Source: Parus major (taxonomy: Eukaryota > Chordata > Aves > Passeriformes > Paridae). From it: 64,000 nucleotides of DNA. The position numbers were made by a program, and so were the translations under genes. Under the pieces are notes generated by a model. The model saw nothing but the letters and a program-made list of their open reading frames with translations. It had not been told where the DNA came from and made no database searches. Shown here piece after piece: positions 26,810 through 40,796 of this stretch. The stretch's first letter is position 1; each line of letters starts with the position of its first letter. The stretch covers positions 32,995,090-33,059,089 of the forward strand of contig NC_031771.1 in the NCBI RefSeq assembly GCF_001522545.3, in the 5' to 3' direction.

Positions 26810-29800
26810 TCTCACCACTTGCAAGAGTTCTTATTGCTATTCAGCTTACCTTCCTGCCAGTTCAGGATTTGATACACCTTTTTTTATGCTTTCTAATGTA
26901 ATTCTGAAGTGATAGGACTATCTCTAGCACTTTTTTTTTTTTTTTTAAATGACTTGGGCATTATTGATTGCCTAAATCAACTTCTCCAAATCTTGAGGTA
27001 TTTCTTAAAATAACCAAAACACCTTCTTTTTTTTCATATATTATTACTTTAGATAAATGCAAAGAAATATTTTTTTTTTTCTGGAAGTAAGTTTTCTGGT
27101 GACAGGAGCCTTGAGGATTGAGTTAATGTGGTTACATTGCTTAGATGTTATTTTTTTCATTTCTCAACCTTTTATTGCAGTATTTTCCTTATAGATCTCT
27201 ATAGGTTAGGGTGACCCCTCTTGCTCCATGTGCTGTTACATGGCAGGCAGTGGGACAGTGCTGGCACCAGAGTATCTGAGCTGTGTGAGCTTCTGGACCC
27301 AGAAGAGAAAAAGCTTGCAAGGCAGCTGCACTCTCTGTTGGTGAGTCACCTAAAAGCCAGCAATGTACCCAGTCCAGCTTGAGCTCATATCATCCCCCAT
27401 TTTCCTGCTTTTTAATTACTCCCAAAGGTCCCCTTTTGCTAGCTGTTCTTAGAAATGTATCCTCTACCTTCCAGCTAGAAGAGAGTTTTAGTGTGCAACT
27501 CATTGGATGACAGAGGTTGGCTGTCTCACTTGCACTGTGTAGGGATTCTCGTTCCCAGCTCTGAGATCAGAGTGGTTTGCTCAGCAGTTTCCACTATGGC
27601 CTGTGCAAATTAGCAGAGCTCCATGGCAAACTGATTATCTGTGTTTGCCTTCAAAGTCAGGTGCAGAGTTCACATACTTAGCTTAATTTCACTGCAATTA
27701 ATAATAAACCAGTAAGGTTCATTTCTCTGGTTTTCCACAGCCTGTCCATCTCTACAACATCAAATTAAAAGTAGATGCTCTCATGGGACAATCAAGTGCT
27801 CAACCTCATCAGTTTTCAGCTCCTTCCATGCTCCATTGAGAAGTACTTTCCAGTGTTTTTTCTGTCAGTTCTGTACTTGAAAAACTGCTTTCACTGCTTC
27901 ACAGTTTTTACAAGAAAATATTCTTGTGCCTCTGGTGCAGACTGGGAGAATTCTAATGCCTGGCTCCCCATTACCCTCCATAATGAGGTAACACAGTAAA
28001 TTATAGAGCTTTAATAAATGGCAATGATGCATCTAAGAGAGCATTTCCAGGATCCCAGAATACCTTTGGCTGCATATTAACCTCTTCAGGCATAATTTTT
28101 TTTGTCTTCTTAAAACTTAATGCTCGTGAAGTCTTTGACCACTGGCAAATGGATGAGCCACTTTCTTTAGTGATGGCACTGCTATACAAGCTCCAGCCTC
28201 CCTCCCTGTCAGCATGGAATCTTTTCAGGCTTCTGCATTAATCCCCAAGGACAGACATAAATGAAATATTAAAAGTACCTTTTGTTCCCACTTTCTGCTT
28301 GCATTTGAAGCAGTGTTTGTGCATAAGGGTAGAGTGGGGGCATTTGCTGACAGAACTATGGAAGAACTGATCAAAGGAATAACATCCATCCAGATCCTCA
28401 GCTCCGTGGCAGATCACAGCCATATCATTAACTGTGTGTCTCATCTGGTTAGCCTAGTGTGAGAGCTCTGTCTTCTTAAGTCAGAGTCATCAGGGGTGGT
28501 CTGTAGGACCCTGAAGAAAAGCCAATTCCATCAGGATGATAGGCAGCAGTATTTTTAGAGACTTTGCTAAAAAATCAGGAGAAGATTTAACCATACTTCC
28601 ACTTATTCAAAATCTTTGTAACTTGGAAGTGTTCTGGAAATGACCTTCACTAACTATTCAGTCTGATCTGATGTGTGAACAGTGGCAGGAATAGAACAGA
28701 AAAAACACTGAAACAGTAGGTGCCATTTCCTTGCAGTGCTTTAATACTAACACTTCTCATTTGCCCACCTGAATCAATTTGATGTTGCACACACAAAGCC
28801 AGAGCCTGAAATAGTGCAGGAGATGCAGAACAAGCAAAGGCTTCTCTTTTGTGTGGAGTTCATGGCAGTGATTGCAATTCAGCTGCCTTGTTGGTCTTTT
28901 TTCAAAGTTCCCAAGTGCTACAAATATGCATGTGGTGCTATACAGTAGCATGTAGAGTATTTATCAGGAGGGCTTCTTTTCCTCACTGGTCATTCCTAAA
29001 ACCACCCAAGCTGCTGCTCTGTGTACACCTTATGTACAAAGCTATTTTGGGTGGGCTGTGATGTCTTTTTAATCTACTTTAATCTGCAATAAGTACATAA
29101 TGTTTCAGAGTTTTAGAAAACATAGAGCTATAATCACTCAAATAACTTAGTCAAAATCATCTTAACTTTTGACAGCAGACTTCTAACTGATTGTATTTGT
29201 GATCTTGGATTCTGCCTTGGGAGGACAAAGTCTGAATTAAAGGATTATTTTGAAAATAAGAACCTATTTTCAGTCCAGTGGTTATGTTTTAAAAGGAATA
29301 ATTTATTATCTTTAATGAAATAGAAATTTTTTTCCTTGAGTTTAAACTTTGCTTATGATGCTATACTGGGCTTAATTAAATCAATAAAGCAAAAGTAAGC
29401 TCTGGAAGATAATTATCTGGTTTATTTCTCTCTGTCTAAAAAGGGGAAGAAAACATTAGATAGAAATTCTGTTCAGACACTGCCCTCATACATTCTCAGA
29501 GAACTCTCTCGGAGGTAGTGATGGGATTTAATGAACTGGTGTTTTTCATAGAAACAAAGAATCAAATCAAAGCTCAGCAAAATCCAGGAAATCTGAAGTT
29601 CCTATTTTAGGGACAGTTGACACTATTTTGCCTCCAATCTAACTTTATTTCTACATTTAATTTTCAAATATTATATTTTCAAGGGACAACTACAAATGCA
29701 GATAATACCCATCAATATGAAAAGGTGCTAAACTGACAGCTGTTTCAAATTGTGTTTAGATGTTGTTTTTTGTTTTCTCCAGCAGTTCTTACTTCCTACT

Positions 29801-32800
29801 AATAGATTAAAGGACTTTTTGCTGCTGCTGAACTCCACGTGTCCAAGATCCATCCCTCCTCATGACATGAATGTGCCTCGGCTGAGGTGCTGCTCTCAAC
29901 TCTGCTTTCTTGCTTTTGCAGCACTCAGGCCTCAGTCTTGTGGGACTTCTTGTATTAGATTTGTCTCTTTACTGTAACTTCCAGCTGTTTATTTGCTCCT
30001 TGGTTTTATCATTCTAAACACTGTTGCCTGCAGGACATTTCCAGAAGCTTTCGTTTATTTTTTTGCTTCAGGATGCACATTTGTGCTGACCCACCTGCTT
30101 AGTTTGAGTGCTGTAGATCTCCTCTAACAATAATTCAGACAGATTTCCCTTGGGTTATGAGAAGTCATTATGGGAAGGGGAAGCCTCTTCTTCAGAGTCT
30201 TCCATCTCTACCCAGCTCACCTCTTTTTCATTAATTTCCTAACTGAGAGAAAAGGCTAAATGAGCCTCATTACCCACATAAAGACTCATTGTTTTTTTAC
30301 AATACAAATTTTGTAATGAAGTTTAGCAATGTGGTAAGAAAAATAAGAATGTGTGATGAAATTACAGTGGAAACTTCTATAAGCTGGAAGTCAAGCACTT
30401 CTAGAGGTTTCTTTGTAGCTGATTCTCCACAGCTTTCTGGCTCACCATTTGAAGAATGGGATTTTATCTTAATATTTCCAAAAAATAAAGTGGAATTTAA
30501 AAATTAAATGTGATAATAGAGAAACTTGGGAGTTTGTAAGTTTAAACCTGTAAGTTTAATACAACTTGGCTGCTTGAAACAACACGTTTCAGCACAATGA
30601 TAATTTGAACTGGTAGTTTACATACATTTATGTAGGGTAAAAATTGTTCAGAAAAAGGGACACTTGAGTTAAAAAAGAAAGAGTAACTGCCATAAGCTAA
30701 TGTCACAGAGACAGGTTTTACTTCCTGAATGCTGATGATTTTATAAACATTCAAATGGGTTCTGTTGTTAAGATGGATAAAACAATGCCTCTTAATACAT
30801 TTTAATTATATTTGATTAGAGAATTAAGTATATAAAATAATCCACTTTTCTTTTTTTTTTTACTTCTTGGGACATTCAGGAAGATATATCAGTATTCATT
30901 TCAACTACCTTGACATCTTTTTCTATGTGCAGTATAGAAACTGTCTTTAGATGGAGCAACCACTAGATTTTTATTTTTGTCATTTATTTTCTTAACCTTC
31001 ATCAGTTTCTAGCCTTCTGATCAACTCATCTGAATTTCAGTTTGGTTTACTTCTGCTTTCACTTCCTGCAAATAGACAAGTTTGTCACTAATATTACACA
31101 TACATAAATTCTGATTTTCAGGTTTTTTAGAACTTTTATGCAGGATTAGTGTCAGCTTCTGCCATTTGCTTTAAGAAGCTTTGGTACAGTATCAGGAATC
31201 CCCGCAGAGAGGAGCTGGAGCAGTCACCAGTGAAATGAGGTACCTGAATTTATCCCCCCTCCTGAGGTGCCTTCACGTGGTATCACTAGGGTGAAGGGAC
31301 ACTTTTTGCTTAACAAGACATTGAAATTTATTGTAAAATATGCTGAAGCCTAGCTGAAAGCTACATTCAGTAGATCACCAGTCATTTCTGGCCCCTTTTG
31401 TCCTTTTCCATTACATCCCTGACACCACAAGGTCAGCAGGACCAGTCCTGATTTCTGCTGTGGGCTGTTTCCCTTGTTTCTGTATAATGTGCCAGTGGGT
31501 TTGGCACTGAAGGTCAGTTTGTCTGATGTATCCTGCATGAGATGGACTCCTCTCTCCAGCATTCATCAGTCTCTGTTCAGTAGTTCAGCACAGAGCCTTT
31601 AATCAGTCTGGGTTACACAGAGAGGTGCAGAGTGCAATGTGTGCCATTCCCTGGATTTGATTATAATGGCCAAATTTCAGCTGCTTTGGGCAGGTGGTTC
31701 CTATCAGTGTACCTACTGCACACATCATCCAGCACAAGTGCTTTCCCACTTTCATTTCCCTCCTTTTTGTTCCACAGGCTGTCAAAGCTCCTCTTCCCTT
31801 TTCACAAATCCTTTAGTTCCACTGCATGTATCGCTCTTGCAGTGTAATGATTCTAAACCCTGCTATGCAGCTCGATTGTTTGCAACATACCACATTTGTT
31901 TCTAATGCAAGCAGCTTCCACTCCTTTGAAGTTCATGTCATTTTTCTCTTACCTTGAAAATTCACAGGTGAGGTTATCTCCTTCCTCTGCATGTTAATTG
32001 CAAGCAGTTATAAAAATTTTTGCTGGCTACAGTTTGAGCTAGTGCTACACTTCTTTCAGTGCAGTTTTTTGTTTGTAAGCTATCTTTTCATATGAAGCAT
32101 TTGCTGCCTTTTTCTCAGTTGATCCTTTTTGCAAAGCAAATTTTGTAGGGTTAGGGGCAGGGTGGGGTTTACACTCTAACCAAATCAAATTCTTTTTCTG
32201 TCAGTGCACAGCAGTCTTTGTCCTGTTGGGTTGTTTTTTGATTAGCTAGCTTTTACTTCCAATATTGTTCTTGCATGTATATTCAGTGAGTCTGTGCAGT
32301 AGTTCTCATGTGGAAGGATTTTTACAGATATTTTTAAGTTTAGCAACCTTACCCTTCCAGCTTTTCTGATGTTTTAGGAGTCTTTGTCCTTTTAATGTTT
32401 TGACCATAAGCACTTTACAGCTTTCCACTGTAATTACTCACATAACATTATGCTAGAATAGCTCAAGTCTGATTGTTTAAGCATCTGAGTAGGACATTTC
32501 ATGAAAAAATTACTTCTACAAACATAGCTTTGTACTTGACTTTTCTGTACAGAAGCCACTAAACAAGAGATTAGTTGTTCTCCTTTGGGCTCAGTGCAGT
32601 TCTTTTATCTGTGTAAGTGATCCTATTGATACATAAGAACATTTCATATCAGCCATGATTGCAAGACTGGACTTTTGTCTTCATATTTTGGAGACAGTTT
32701 AAGGCCTGTTCAGCAGGAGCTGCTTGTGGCATGGAGTGGAATTCATGCTGTGCCAAGCACTCTGTTTCACACAGCTTATTACTAATTCCACTCTAATGAA

Positions 32801-35286
32801 AACCAAAAGGCCATCCTGCTTTTCCCCTTCATTGCTCTTCCTACAAAACAACAAATGTCAGAACATCTTGTGGAATAGGAATTAATGGGGCAACATTGCA
32901 TTCAATTTATTCTCTTTGTTTTAAGCAAATGCAAAATTATGAGTTTTCTAATGTTCCAGTCATTGGGTAGTTTTGTTAATTGCAATAAATGTTCTGAACT
33001 TCCACATCTAAGGAACAAGGGGTTTCATTACTCAATATTTATCACTGGAAAAAATTATCAATTCTAATATAATTTGTAAGTATGGCCAATTATTTTGGAA
33101 TTTTAAATCTCTGATTTTTTTATCTTCCATCTGATTTACCTGCAGCAATTGCCTTTTTTATAGGCACTCGCTGTGCTGAGAGGAATGCTTAGGAAAGATA
33201 TAGTATCTATGAGAATTAGAGAAATCCTGCTTTTTCCCAGTGATTTCTGGGACTACATTTCTTCTGTCAGTAGCAATTTAGTTGTAAGCATTCTCTATGA
33301 AAGTTCTTCTTTATAAAAGGGCATTATGTTTTGATTATTTAAAACCTGAAGTCAAAAAGGACATGTTGTAATTAGATTTACTTTGGTAAGAATTGAAAAT
33401 GTATTATAGTAGTCAGAATCCTCAGGGGAAGGTTTCTAATAAAATCTCCACTGAATTTTTTCATATGTGGAAATACAGTCAATATTGAAATATGAAATGT
33501 CAATAAAAGTAAAAAAGTATTAGCATTCAGTGTATGTTACAGTGCACAGCCTTGCCAGTTTGTTTATTTTTTTTCATGGAGCTTTGTGTCTCAAAGCTTC
33601 TATGTGCTTTTAAAAATGTAATCTCTAAAGGAAAATGAAATTAGTCTTTAAGAGTCATAAAAATGGGTAGTTTAACGTTATTTTTTTAAGCTACCATATA
33701 AAAGTGAAAGGAAAATTATCCATAATGTCTTTCATTACCAGGAATGCAAATGAGGAGATGATTTTCTGACGTTGATGTGTGGGGATTCACTGGCTGCCTG
33801 ATGGTGGCAGAGACCACTCAGCTGTTCGCTTGGTATTTTATCATCTCTATTGCCTTGGATAAAAGACAGCAGTATAAAAAAGTGTTAAGGCAGAGAAAAT
33901 ATGGCAGAGTATTCCATTAACATGATGTGCTCTTCAATAAACTTCTAACTTATGCATGGATTCCTGAAATATTTACCAGTCCCAAGTTCACTGACAAATC
34001 CTAAACTAGTGCCAAAGGGGGAAGTTTTTATTTTCCAGTCAGGACTTCCAGGATGATACCATCTGCTCCATAGCCCCAAACAAACCACCAGCAGTAATTC
34101 AAAACAAAAATGCCCCAGGATGGAATAATTTTCCCTTGGGGCTTCACTGTTACAGGACACGGGGCATAGGACCCAGTTTCATGTTGGCTCTTGCTAAGGA
34201 AATATTGCCTGGAAGCCATCCAGGTCTCCCATGGCTCTGTCTTTTCTTCTCTTTCTGGCTAGACATCAGCATGAATGGGTTCCTTCTGGCCTCTTGCTCT
34301 AAAACTCATCAGGCTAGTGTTGATCTGCATTGGTGGAATTGCATAGTTGGGCTGGACTTTCTAAAGCATGTTGTTTTCCTCCTGTTCAGCATAGGTGCCT
34401 TTGTATTCCCCTTCCACCACAACTTAAGGAGTCAGTTGAAGAGCAACATTTGAATCCTGAGAGCTGTCAATGTATTTACTGCATTAGGAACATGGTCTTC
34501 TTGGTACTGAAAGAAAAAGAAAAGAGAAAATGCCTGTTTTCCAATACAAAATTCCTGCTTATAAAGTTGCAATATGTTTTTGTCATTATTCTCTAACAAT
34601 AACTTTAAATATCTCATCTGTTTTCTATATTGTCTGTGAAAAAGACTAAGTTAATTGAAGAAAATTCCACATATTCATTAATGGAATAAATGGGAACATG
34701 GAAGCATTGCAAATTATTTGCCTATAAGTCACATTACCACTGTGAGGCACACTTAAGGAGTTTTGAATGCTTAGGAAGGCAGATGTTTAACTCCCAACAG
34801 CTTCTCTTCAGCTATCCTCTTTCACCTTTCTGCCTTACTCTAGCCAGCACCTATGAGACTTAAATGAATTGAAAACTTTTGCTCACTTTCAAATGCGCAT
34901 TACTTCACGTGGAGTACTGAGACTCATGAAATACTTTGGCAGGTTTCCAGAGTCCCTTTCTTCTCTGTTACTTAGCAACAAACAGAACTTTTTTTGGGGG
35001 GAGGGGAGGCATTGGTTTTTTTGGCTCGGTTTTGTTGGGAATTTCTTTTTTAATAAGGAGTTTGTGCATGACTGTCTACCATTCTCTAGATCTATCACAT
35101 TGCCTTTTTCTCATCTAGCGCTCCTTTTTGGATGGATACAGGTAAATATTGTTTGGTTACACTACTGTTCATCTGTGCCTTTCTAGGTTCACAATTCAAA
35201 CAACATTCATACAAAAACACCCAGAGGCGCACACACACAGTCCAAACATCTTCATTATTGTTTGTGTTGCTTTATTCATCCTTCAG

Positions 35287-35404
35287 GTCTCCTGTAATGG
35301 CTGGAGGTCTATTTGCCGTTAACCGGAAATGGTTTTGGGAGCTGGGAGGCTATGATCCAGGATTAGAAATATGGGGAGGAGAACAGTATGAAATCTCCTT
35401 TAAG
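35287..35404 (+). CDS. GALNTL6: GALNTL6 exon (Gal/GalNAc-T motif)
   Basis: This 118-base exon begins in phase 2: its first base completes the Glu codon split by the 30-kb intron. It then reads [26 protein letters not shown] and [13 protein letters not shown]. The last part is the Gal/GalNAc-T motif that shapes the UDP-GalNAc and acceptor site. WGGEQYE rather than WGGEN marks the GALNT8/9/10/17/18/L6-type branch. The residue at 35321-35323 is Asn, where I recall Asp in relatives (AVDRKWF); this is a conservative change. Acceptor ttcatccttcag and donor gtaagt are both strong. It ends in phase 0. Confidence 0.95.
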
Positions 35405-37916
35405 GTAAGTCATCAAGCCATTTTACAGAATACTTCCTTGCTGGTGTTATCACAATACTTTCATTCACTCAGGCTTCTGTCTTTTAACTAAAATTAATTT
35501 GATACAATACTTTTTTTCATTAGGAATTTCCACAGTGCCATAAACAATTGCTCCAGAAGCCATACAAAAATCACAGAGTGCAGCTCCCTCTGAAAATGTG
35601 GTAGCCTACCGCTGTCAAAGAATGAAATTCCACTTTTTTTCCTTTTATCAAGTCTTCTCCACTTACCTTTGCTCAGATGCTGTGTTTGTGACCAAGTACT
35701 GAACTCAGTTCAACAAGCCAACAGACAATTAATCCAGAAAAAAAAGAAAATAGAATAATTTTTCTGTTCAGATCAGAAAAAGTTTAAACATCTCTGGGGA
35801 CAGGGTTCTCTGGAGTCAGCTCAAGAAAATGGGTGGAAATAGAGAAAGTCACAGGAAGAAAGACTCCTTTCAGTAGCAGTGGATCACTGGAGCAGCTCAG
35901 CTGCCATGAGCTGTTGTCTGCAGGCTCACTGGTCCAGACCAGATCTTTTAAAATTTCATGTAAATTATTGTAATGACATACCAGGAGTTTCCAAGTGCTC
36001 AGGTTATGTACAACCAGCCATGTTATAGTGTACCCTCATATCCTCTATGTGGATATGTGTATTGAAATCAGTTGGCATTTACATGTAGAGCTGAAAGTCT
36101 TGTTTCTTTCTGCATGTAAAACAGGCATTTGTATTAGTTTTCTGAGGACTAACATGTCTAATTTTGAAAACTGAGTTTATTTTCCAGTATACCCAAGGAC
36201 ATAAAAATTTTACCTCATGGTCTCTACGTGCAGAGTTTTTCAAGGACTTGATACGAGTTTCATGACACAGATGATTTGAGTCAAATATATTTGGATAAAG
36301 CTTGGAACTGAAATTGCAATTCAAATTTAGCTCCAGGATCTTTCCAGTCTACTTCCAAACTCTGTCAGTGTAAAGCTCTTTAAATAAATTTAGCGTGTCA
36401 GCCATGACTAATATCAGATATCTTGCTGAATCTGAGTTTCAGCTGCAATTAAAACAGTGCTGAGGCCATTCTGTTGAATGAAATGTACAGTGTTACAAGC
36501 TGTCTTTACAGGAGTTCCAAGAACTGCAAAATGTTTTGCATTAACTGGCTTACTCTTGTGTTTCTTCAAATCATTTCTATACCTCAGCAAAATAAAACAG
36601 GAAGGCAGGGGAATCCAAATAGCTAGACTAAATGTTTAGAATGTATTGATTTATCTTCTGTCCATTTAGATTTTTTCAGAGGCAAATATAAGTAGCTGCT
36701 TGTAGCTGTCACAATGGTCTCTGACAAGTCACCCATTATTTTATTATCCTATTTCAAATATTCCCTTTATTCATCTTTGCAAGGAATATGGTTGTTGTTT
36801 TCTCCAGACTTTGTATAGAAACCATGATAACACAACTGAAAATTGAAACACCACATTGTGTTTTGTTCAAGTGAGAGTTTGTTGTTTTTTGTTGCTGTTT
36901 TTTTTGGAGGCAGCTGTGTCACACTGGGTCTCATTTCAGTCATATCTCTGGATCTATCTCAGTATATAGTGACCTTAGGGTCCTTGTCCTTTCTTACTAG
37001 TGTTAAAAGAAGAAAAATATAATCTTTAAAAATTACTGTCAAATAAGACTAAATTCCTGTTGGAAGAATTTAGAAGATGTAAGTTAAGTTTTAAGAGGAA
37101 GATTGCTGTTTGGTTTGGAATAACAAAAAATAGAAGAAAAATTAGAGAGGTGGAAGAGAGAAACAGAAAGGAGTGGGGTTTATTATGTCGGAATCACCGC
37201 TATCAGCTTGGGAAAGGTTTCAGCTTCAGCAGATTCTACTGTAGTTATAGATTCAATCAACTTAAAACTTACTTAAATAAGGACAAGTTAGCCAGACAGT
37301 CCAATTTACCAGATCTGTTGACAAAACTTGGTAAGATGGTGGACTTGCAAGCTGTTCCAAAGTCAGTGGAAAAGCCAGATGCCTAGACCAGCTCATCTTC
37401 CTTGGCTTCACTTGAGTGAATCTAGAGATGACAATTTACTCTTTCTTAGAGCACCCACATCTATGCCCTGTGGAAGAGTTGTCAGACAGGTGCCCTGTGT
37501 TGATGCCACATCTTACATTGATTTGCCTGGCAAATAATTATTTGGAGTACTCTGGTGATTGTGATGCATCCACAGACTGTCTCAAAATATGACCTCTCCA
37601 TTAAATAGTTGCTTAGATTAATTTTTACATAAGGAAGTGTTCAAGATTTTATTTTTTGGCAACATCAAGATTATTTTTTTTTAAATAAAAAAGGTGCTTG
37701 ACATCTTGCTGACAGTTCTCTTTGGTGTGTGCTAGACTTCTGAAAGCTGGCAGAGCACTGGAACTCACCTGATTAATAGTGTCTCTTCACAATAACAAGG
37801 AAAGCTACTATTTGGGAAATCCTAAATTTAAATTGCTTAGACAGGTAGTTAATGTAGTAATCACCACAGCACAGACTGGCAGAAGATACTAATGTCCTGC
37901 GTTTCCTGAAGACCCT

Positions 37917-38738
37917 TGTGGTTCACCTTGGCTGTATGCCAGATACCCAGAAAAGCTGCTCTAACACCCCCTCCTTATGTGAGTATAGGAAAGGAAATAT
38001 AAAAAAAGGTTCACGGCTCAGGATAAGGAAGGGGAGAGATCGCTCACCAGTTACCATCATGGGCAAACCAGAAAAAAATATTTTATTATCAATCAAATCA
38101 GAGTAGGACAATGAGAAACAAACCCAAGTTTTAAAACACCTTTCCCCCACACCTGCTTTCTTCTTAAGGTCAACTTTACTCCCTGTTTTCTCCTCCTCCT
38201 CACTCTCAGGGAAATGGGGGCTATGGTCAGTTCATCATATGTTGTCTCTGCTGCTTCTTCTTCCTCAGGGAGAGGACTCCTCACACTCTTCACCTGCTCC
38301 AGCATGAGATCCTCCAGGGGCAGGAGGTGGATCTTTGTGATCTCTGCTCTACCATGAACCTTTCATGGGCTGCAGAGGCACAACTGCCTCACCGTGGTTT
38401 TTACCACAGGCTGGAAGGGAATCTCTGCTCCAGCACCTGGGGCACCTCCTCCCCCTCCACCTTCCCTGACCTTGATGTTTGCAGAGCTGGTGCTCTCACA
38501 TACCGTTACTCCTCTGTCTGGCTCAAGTTGCACAGTAGCTTTTCCCTCTCCTTAAATCTGTTATCCCAGAGGTGCTACCACCATCACTGATGGCCTTGGA
38601 CAGGGGCATGTCCATCCTGGAGCTGCCATTGACTCTGTTGAACCTGAGGGAAGCTTCTGGCAGCTTCTCACAGAAGCCACCCCTGCAGTCCCCCTGCTAT
38701 CAAAACCTGGCCATGCAAACCCAATGCAATCTGTTACA
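37917..38738 (-). mobile_element. Solo LTR of an avian endogenous retrovirus, antisense
   Basis: Read on the minus strand, 822 bases run from TGTAACAGATTGCATTGGG at 38738 to an end in CCACA at 37917. The element is therefore TG...CA bounded and carries an AATAAAA signal (+ strand ttttatt near 38081-38087) in its downstream half. I recognise the body (the cttctcacagaagccacccc block near 38660, and the ttcatcatatgttgtctctg block near 38232) as a high-copy LTR of bird genomes, though I cannot name the family. No gag, pol or env sequence adjoins it. Flanking bases (accct before 37917, ctaga after 38738) do not form a clear duplication, which suggests an old insertion. The 70-codon minus open frame inside it is an artefact of Glu/Arg-rich composition. 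Confidence 0.75.
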
Positions 38739-38918
38739 CTAGACATTCCTTAGGGATTGGAAATCATACCTTAACAAAAATGCTAATGGTGATTCCCTAG
38801 CCTCCTGAAGGTAGTCATCTGTATCTACAGTTGTGTTATCCGTATCCATACCAATACATCTTCCATATTCTCTTTATCCCTGTTTTCCAAAACACACCTC
38901 CAAGTCTCTTAATCCCTT

Positions 38919-38952
38919 TCTTTATCATCATTATCATCATAATCATTATTAA
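38919..38952. repeat. Imperfect (ATC/ATT)n simple repeat
   Basis: A run of atc and att triplets (tttatcatcattatcatcat and on) forms a short degenerate trinucleotide repeat. Confidence 0.8.
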
Positions 38953-40761
38953 TTCCCTCCACAGCTGTCAATCTTGGCAGGAGATAGGCAGTAGAGGAGC
39001 ATTACCACTTGTCAGTGCAGTTGTAATCCATATGAAGAACTAAAAATGTGGAATATTGCCAGTTTTCTCAGAATTTTAGAGGTGCTGGTGAGTATTGTCA
39101 AAACACCCACAGTCTTCAATTCCCAGTTTACATAGTACAGTTTTAATATTTCCTGACAGGAAATCCCACTGCACCTCCAGTAAATGATTTTGCAATTTGC
39201 AAACCCATTGACTGAAAATTTGTAGTCAGTGATCCTATTTTTCAATTTTATTTTTTTTTCATTTAGAGGAACATTCTCACTGCATGTAAAAGTTCACAGG
39301 AAAATACTGTTCTTTCTCCTTTTCTACGACTGCCAAATCTGTTCTTTTGGCTTATGTTTCAAGAAGAGTGACTGAAAAATCTCATAAAATTTTTATATTC
39401 TTATTTTCTACAGCTTTTTCAGCCCCACTGTTGTAATGCAGTTCTCCTATTTCTAGTCCATCTCTCTTACACAATATGAAGAGCACCAAGTTGTGGCCTT
39501 TGCATGAAATACTTTATATTCCTCTTCCACCAGTTTACTGTTTGCATTTCCCCTTCATTTCAATGTCACTCACTGTTGTCTCTCTTGTTACAGACACTCA
39601 GCAGCAGTATATTTCTCAGTTTTGAAACCTAATCCAAAGTCCATTCAGTACCCTCTAAATCCTTTGCATAATTTGCTGTACGTTTATGTTCATTTTTCCC
39701 AGCAACACATCCTCCACTGCTCAAAAATCATTAGTTTCTTACTACAGTAATTATGACTACAGTGTAGCATATGGATTGGAATCTCAGTCTTGCATGCACT
39801 GTATTTACATTTTCCAGGTAGTTTCCAGGCTGGATTACTCATAAACCAGAGAGATAAGGTGGGGGAACCACAAGAGAAGGCAAAATTCAATTTTAAAGAC
39901 AAAGTAATGTGAAAAGAGAGTGATTCACCCAAAAACCCACAGGAGCTGTAGAGCAGAGCCAAAAAATACATCTGTGGCATCTAAACTCCAGTCAGGAACA
40001 AAGCCACATAACAACAGCTTAATTTCTTTTACAGCTTGTGTTAATGCCTGCTTTTTGCTTTTAACCATCCCTATAAAGTGTTTTGCAACCTTCTGTTGGA
40101 AGGAGCCATATAAAGATAAATTGTGAGATAGTCTCTAGTTGACACATAAACTACTCTTTTGATCTTTCCAAGCTGGAATTGTGTTATTTGGTTTCATCTT
40201 TGTTTTTTATACCTCAGCTGCAGACCAGGTTCATTGCTTTTTTAAGAAGGAGACATTAACGATCCTGAGAGTTTCATTGCTTCTGATATAATTTTGCCAA
40301 ATGTCCCACACCACCTGAATTTCTTTCATGGCATTCTGGAGGTCTGTAATACTTAATGCAGAAATCATTTTCCAATTTCTTGTATTTAGTGCATGTGACA
40401 TAAAAATGCACATTTTAAAGACAAAGTTGCCAGAATTGATCTTCTCAGGAAAATATAAAAAATGCTTTTAATACCATTCTGAAGCCAAAAGATAAACAGG
40501 AACAGCTGCTAAGTGTCCTTCAAGGCAGCCCAAGATTCATTTCAATTACCCTGCACAGCATACCTCAGGTGCCGCAAAGCATTTACAAGTTTTATATCTA
40601 TCAAATATAAGCCTAACACAGTGTTATGTCCTCCTGCTTGTTATTGCCTCAGCATATCTGACTGGGGTTTCTTTTTTTTTTTAAACTGTTATCCTACTGC
40701 TTTAGAGGAAATGCAATATACATCTACTGCAGCTCTCATTGCCTCAGTTAAAATAATGCTG

Positions 40762-40764
<3 letters not shown>

Positions 40765-40792
<28 letters not shown>
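40765..40792. repeat. (TA)14 microsatellite
   Basis: Fourteen uninterrupted ta dinucleotides. Purity suggests an unstable, polymorphic tract. Confidence 0.95.

Positions 40793-40796
<4 letters not shown>

Larger units (their letters stand above)
4962..35286 (+). other. GALNTL6: GALNTL6 intron, 30,325 bases
   Basis: Bounded by gtaagt at 4962 and ccttcag ending at 35286. Repeats seen inside are an antisense LTR-like block (about 6095-6714), a 25-bp minisatellite (9323-9422), a tetranucleotide microsatellite (16080-16112), a CR1 3' end (21790-21871) and a tRNA-derived SINE (26691-26809). A weak antisense pseudogene-like stretch lies at 8160-8444. The stretches 9.4-16 kb, 16.2-21.7 kb, 22-26.6 kb and 27-35.2 kb are AT-rich single-copy-looking DNA with occasional poly-A or poly-T runs, for example poly-T near 26930-26946. 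I recognise no gene there. Confidence 0.85.

Noticed and set aside
38093..38305. 70-codon minus open frame rich in Glu and Arg
   Set aside because: Lies wholly inside the antisense solo LTR and corresponds to no retroviral gene.
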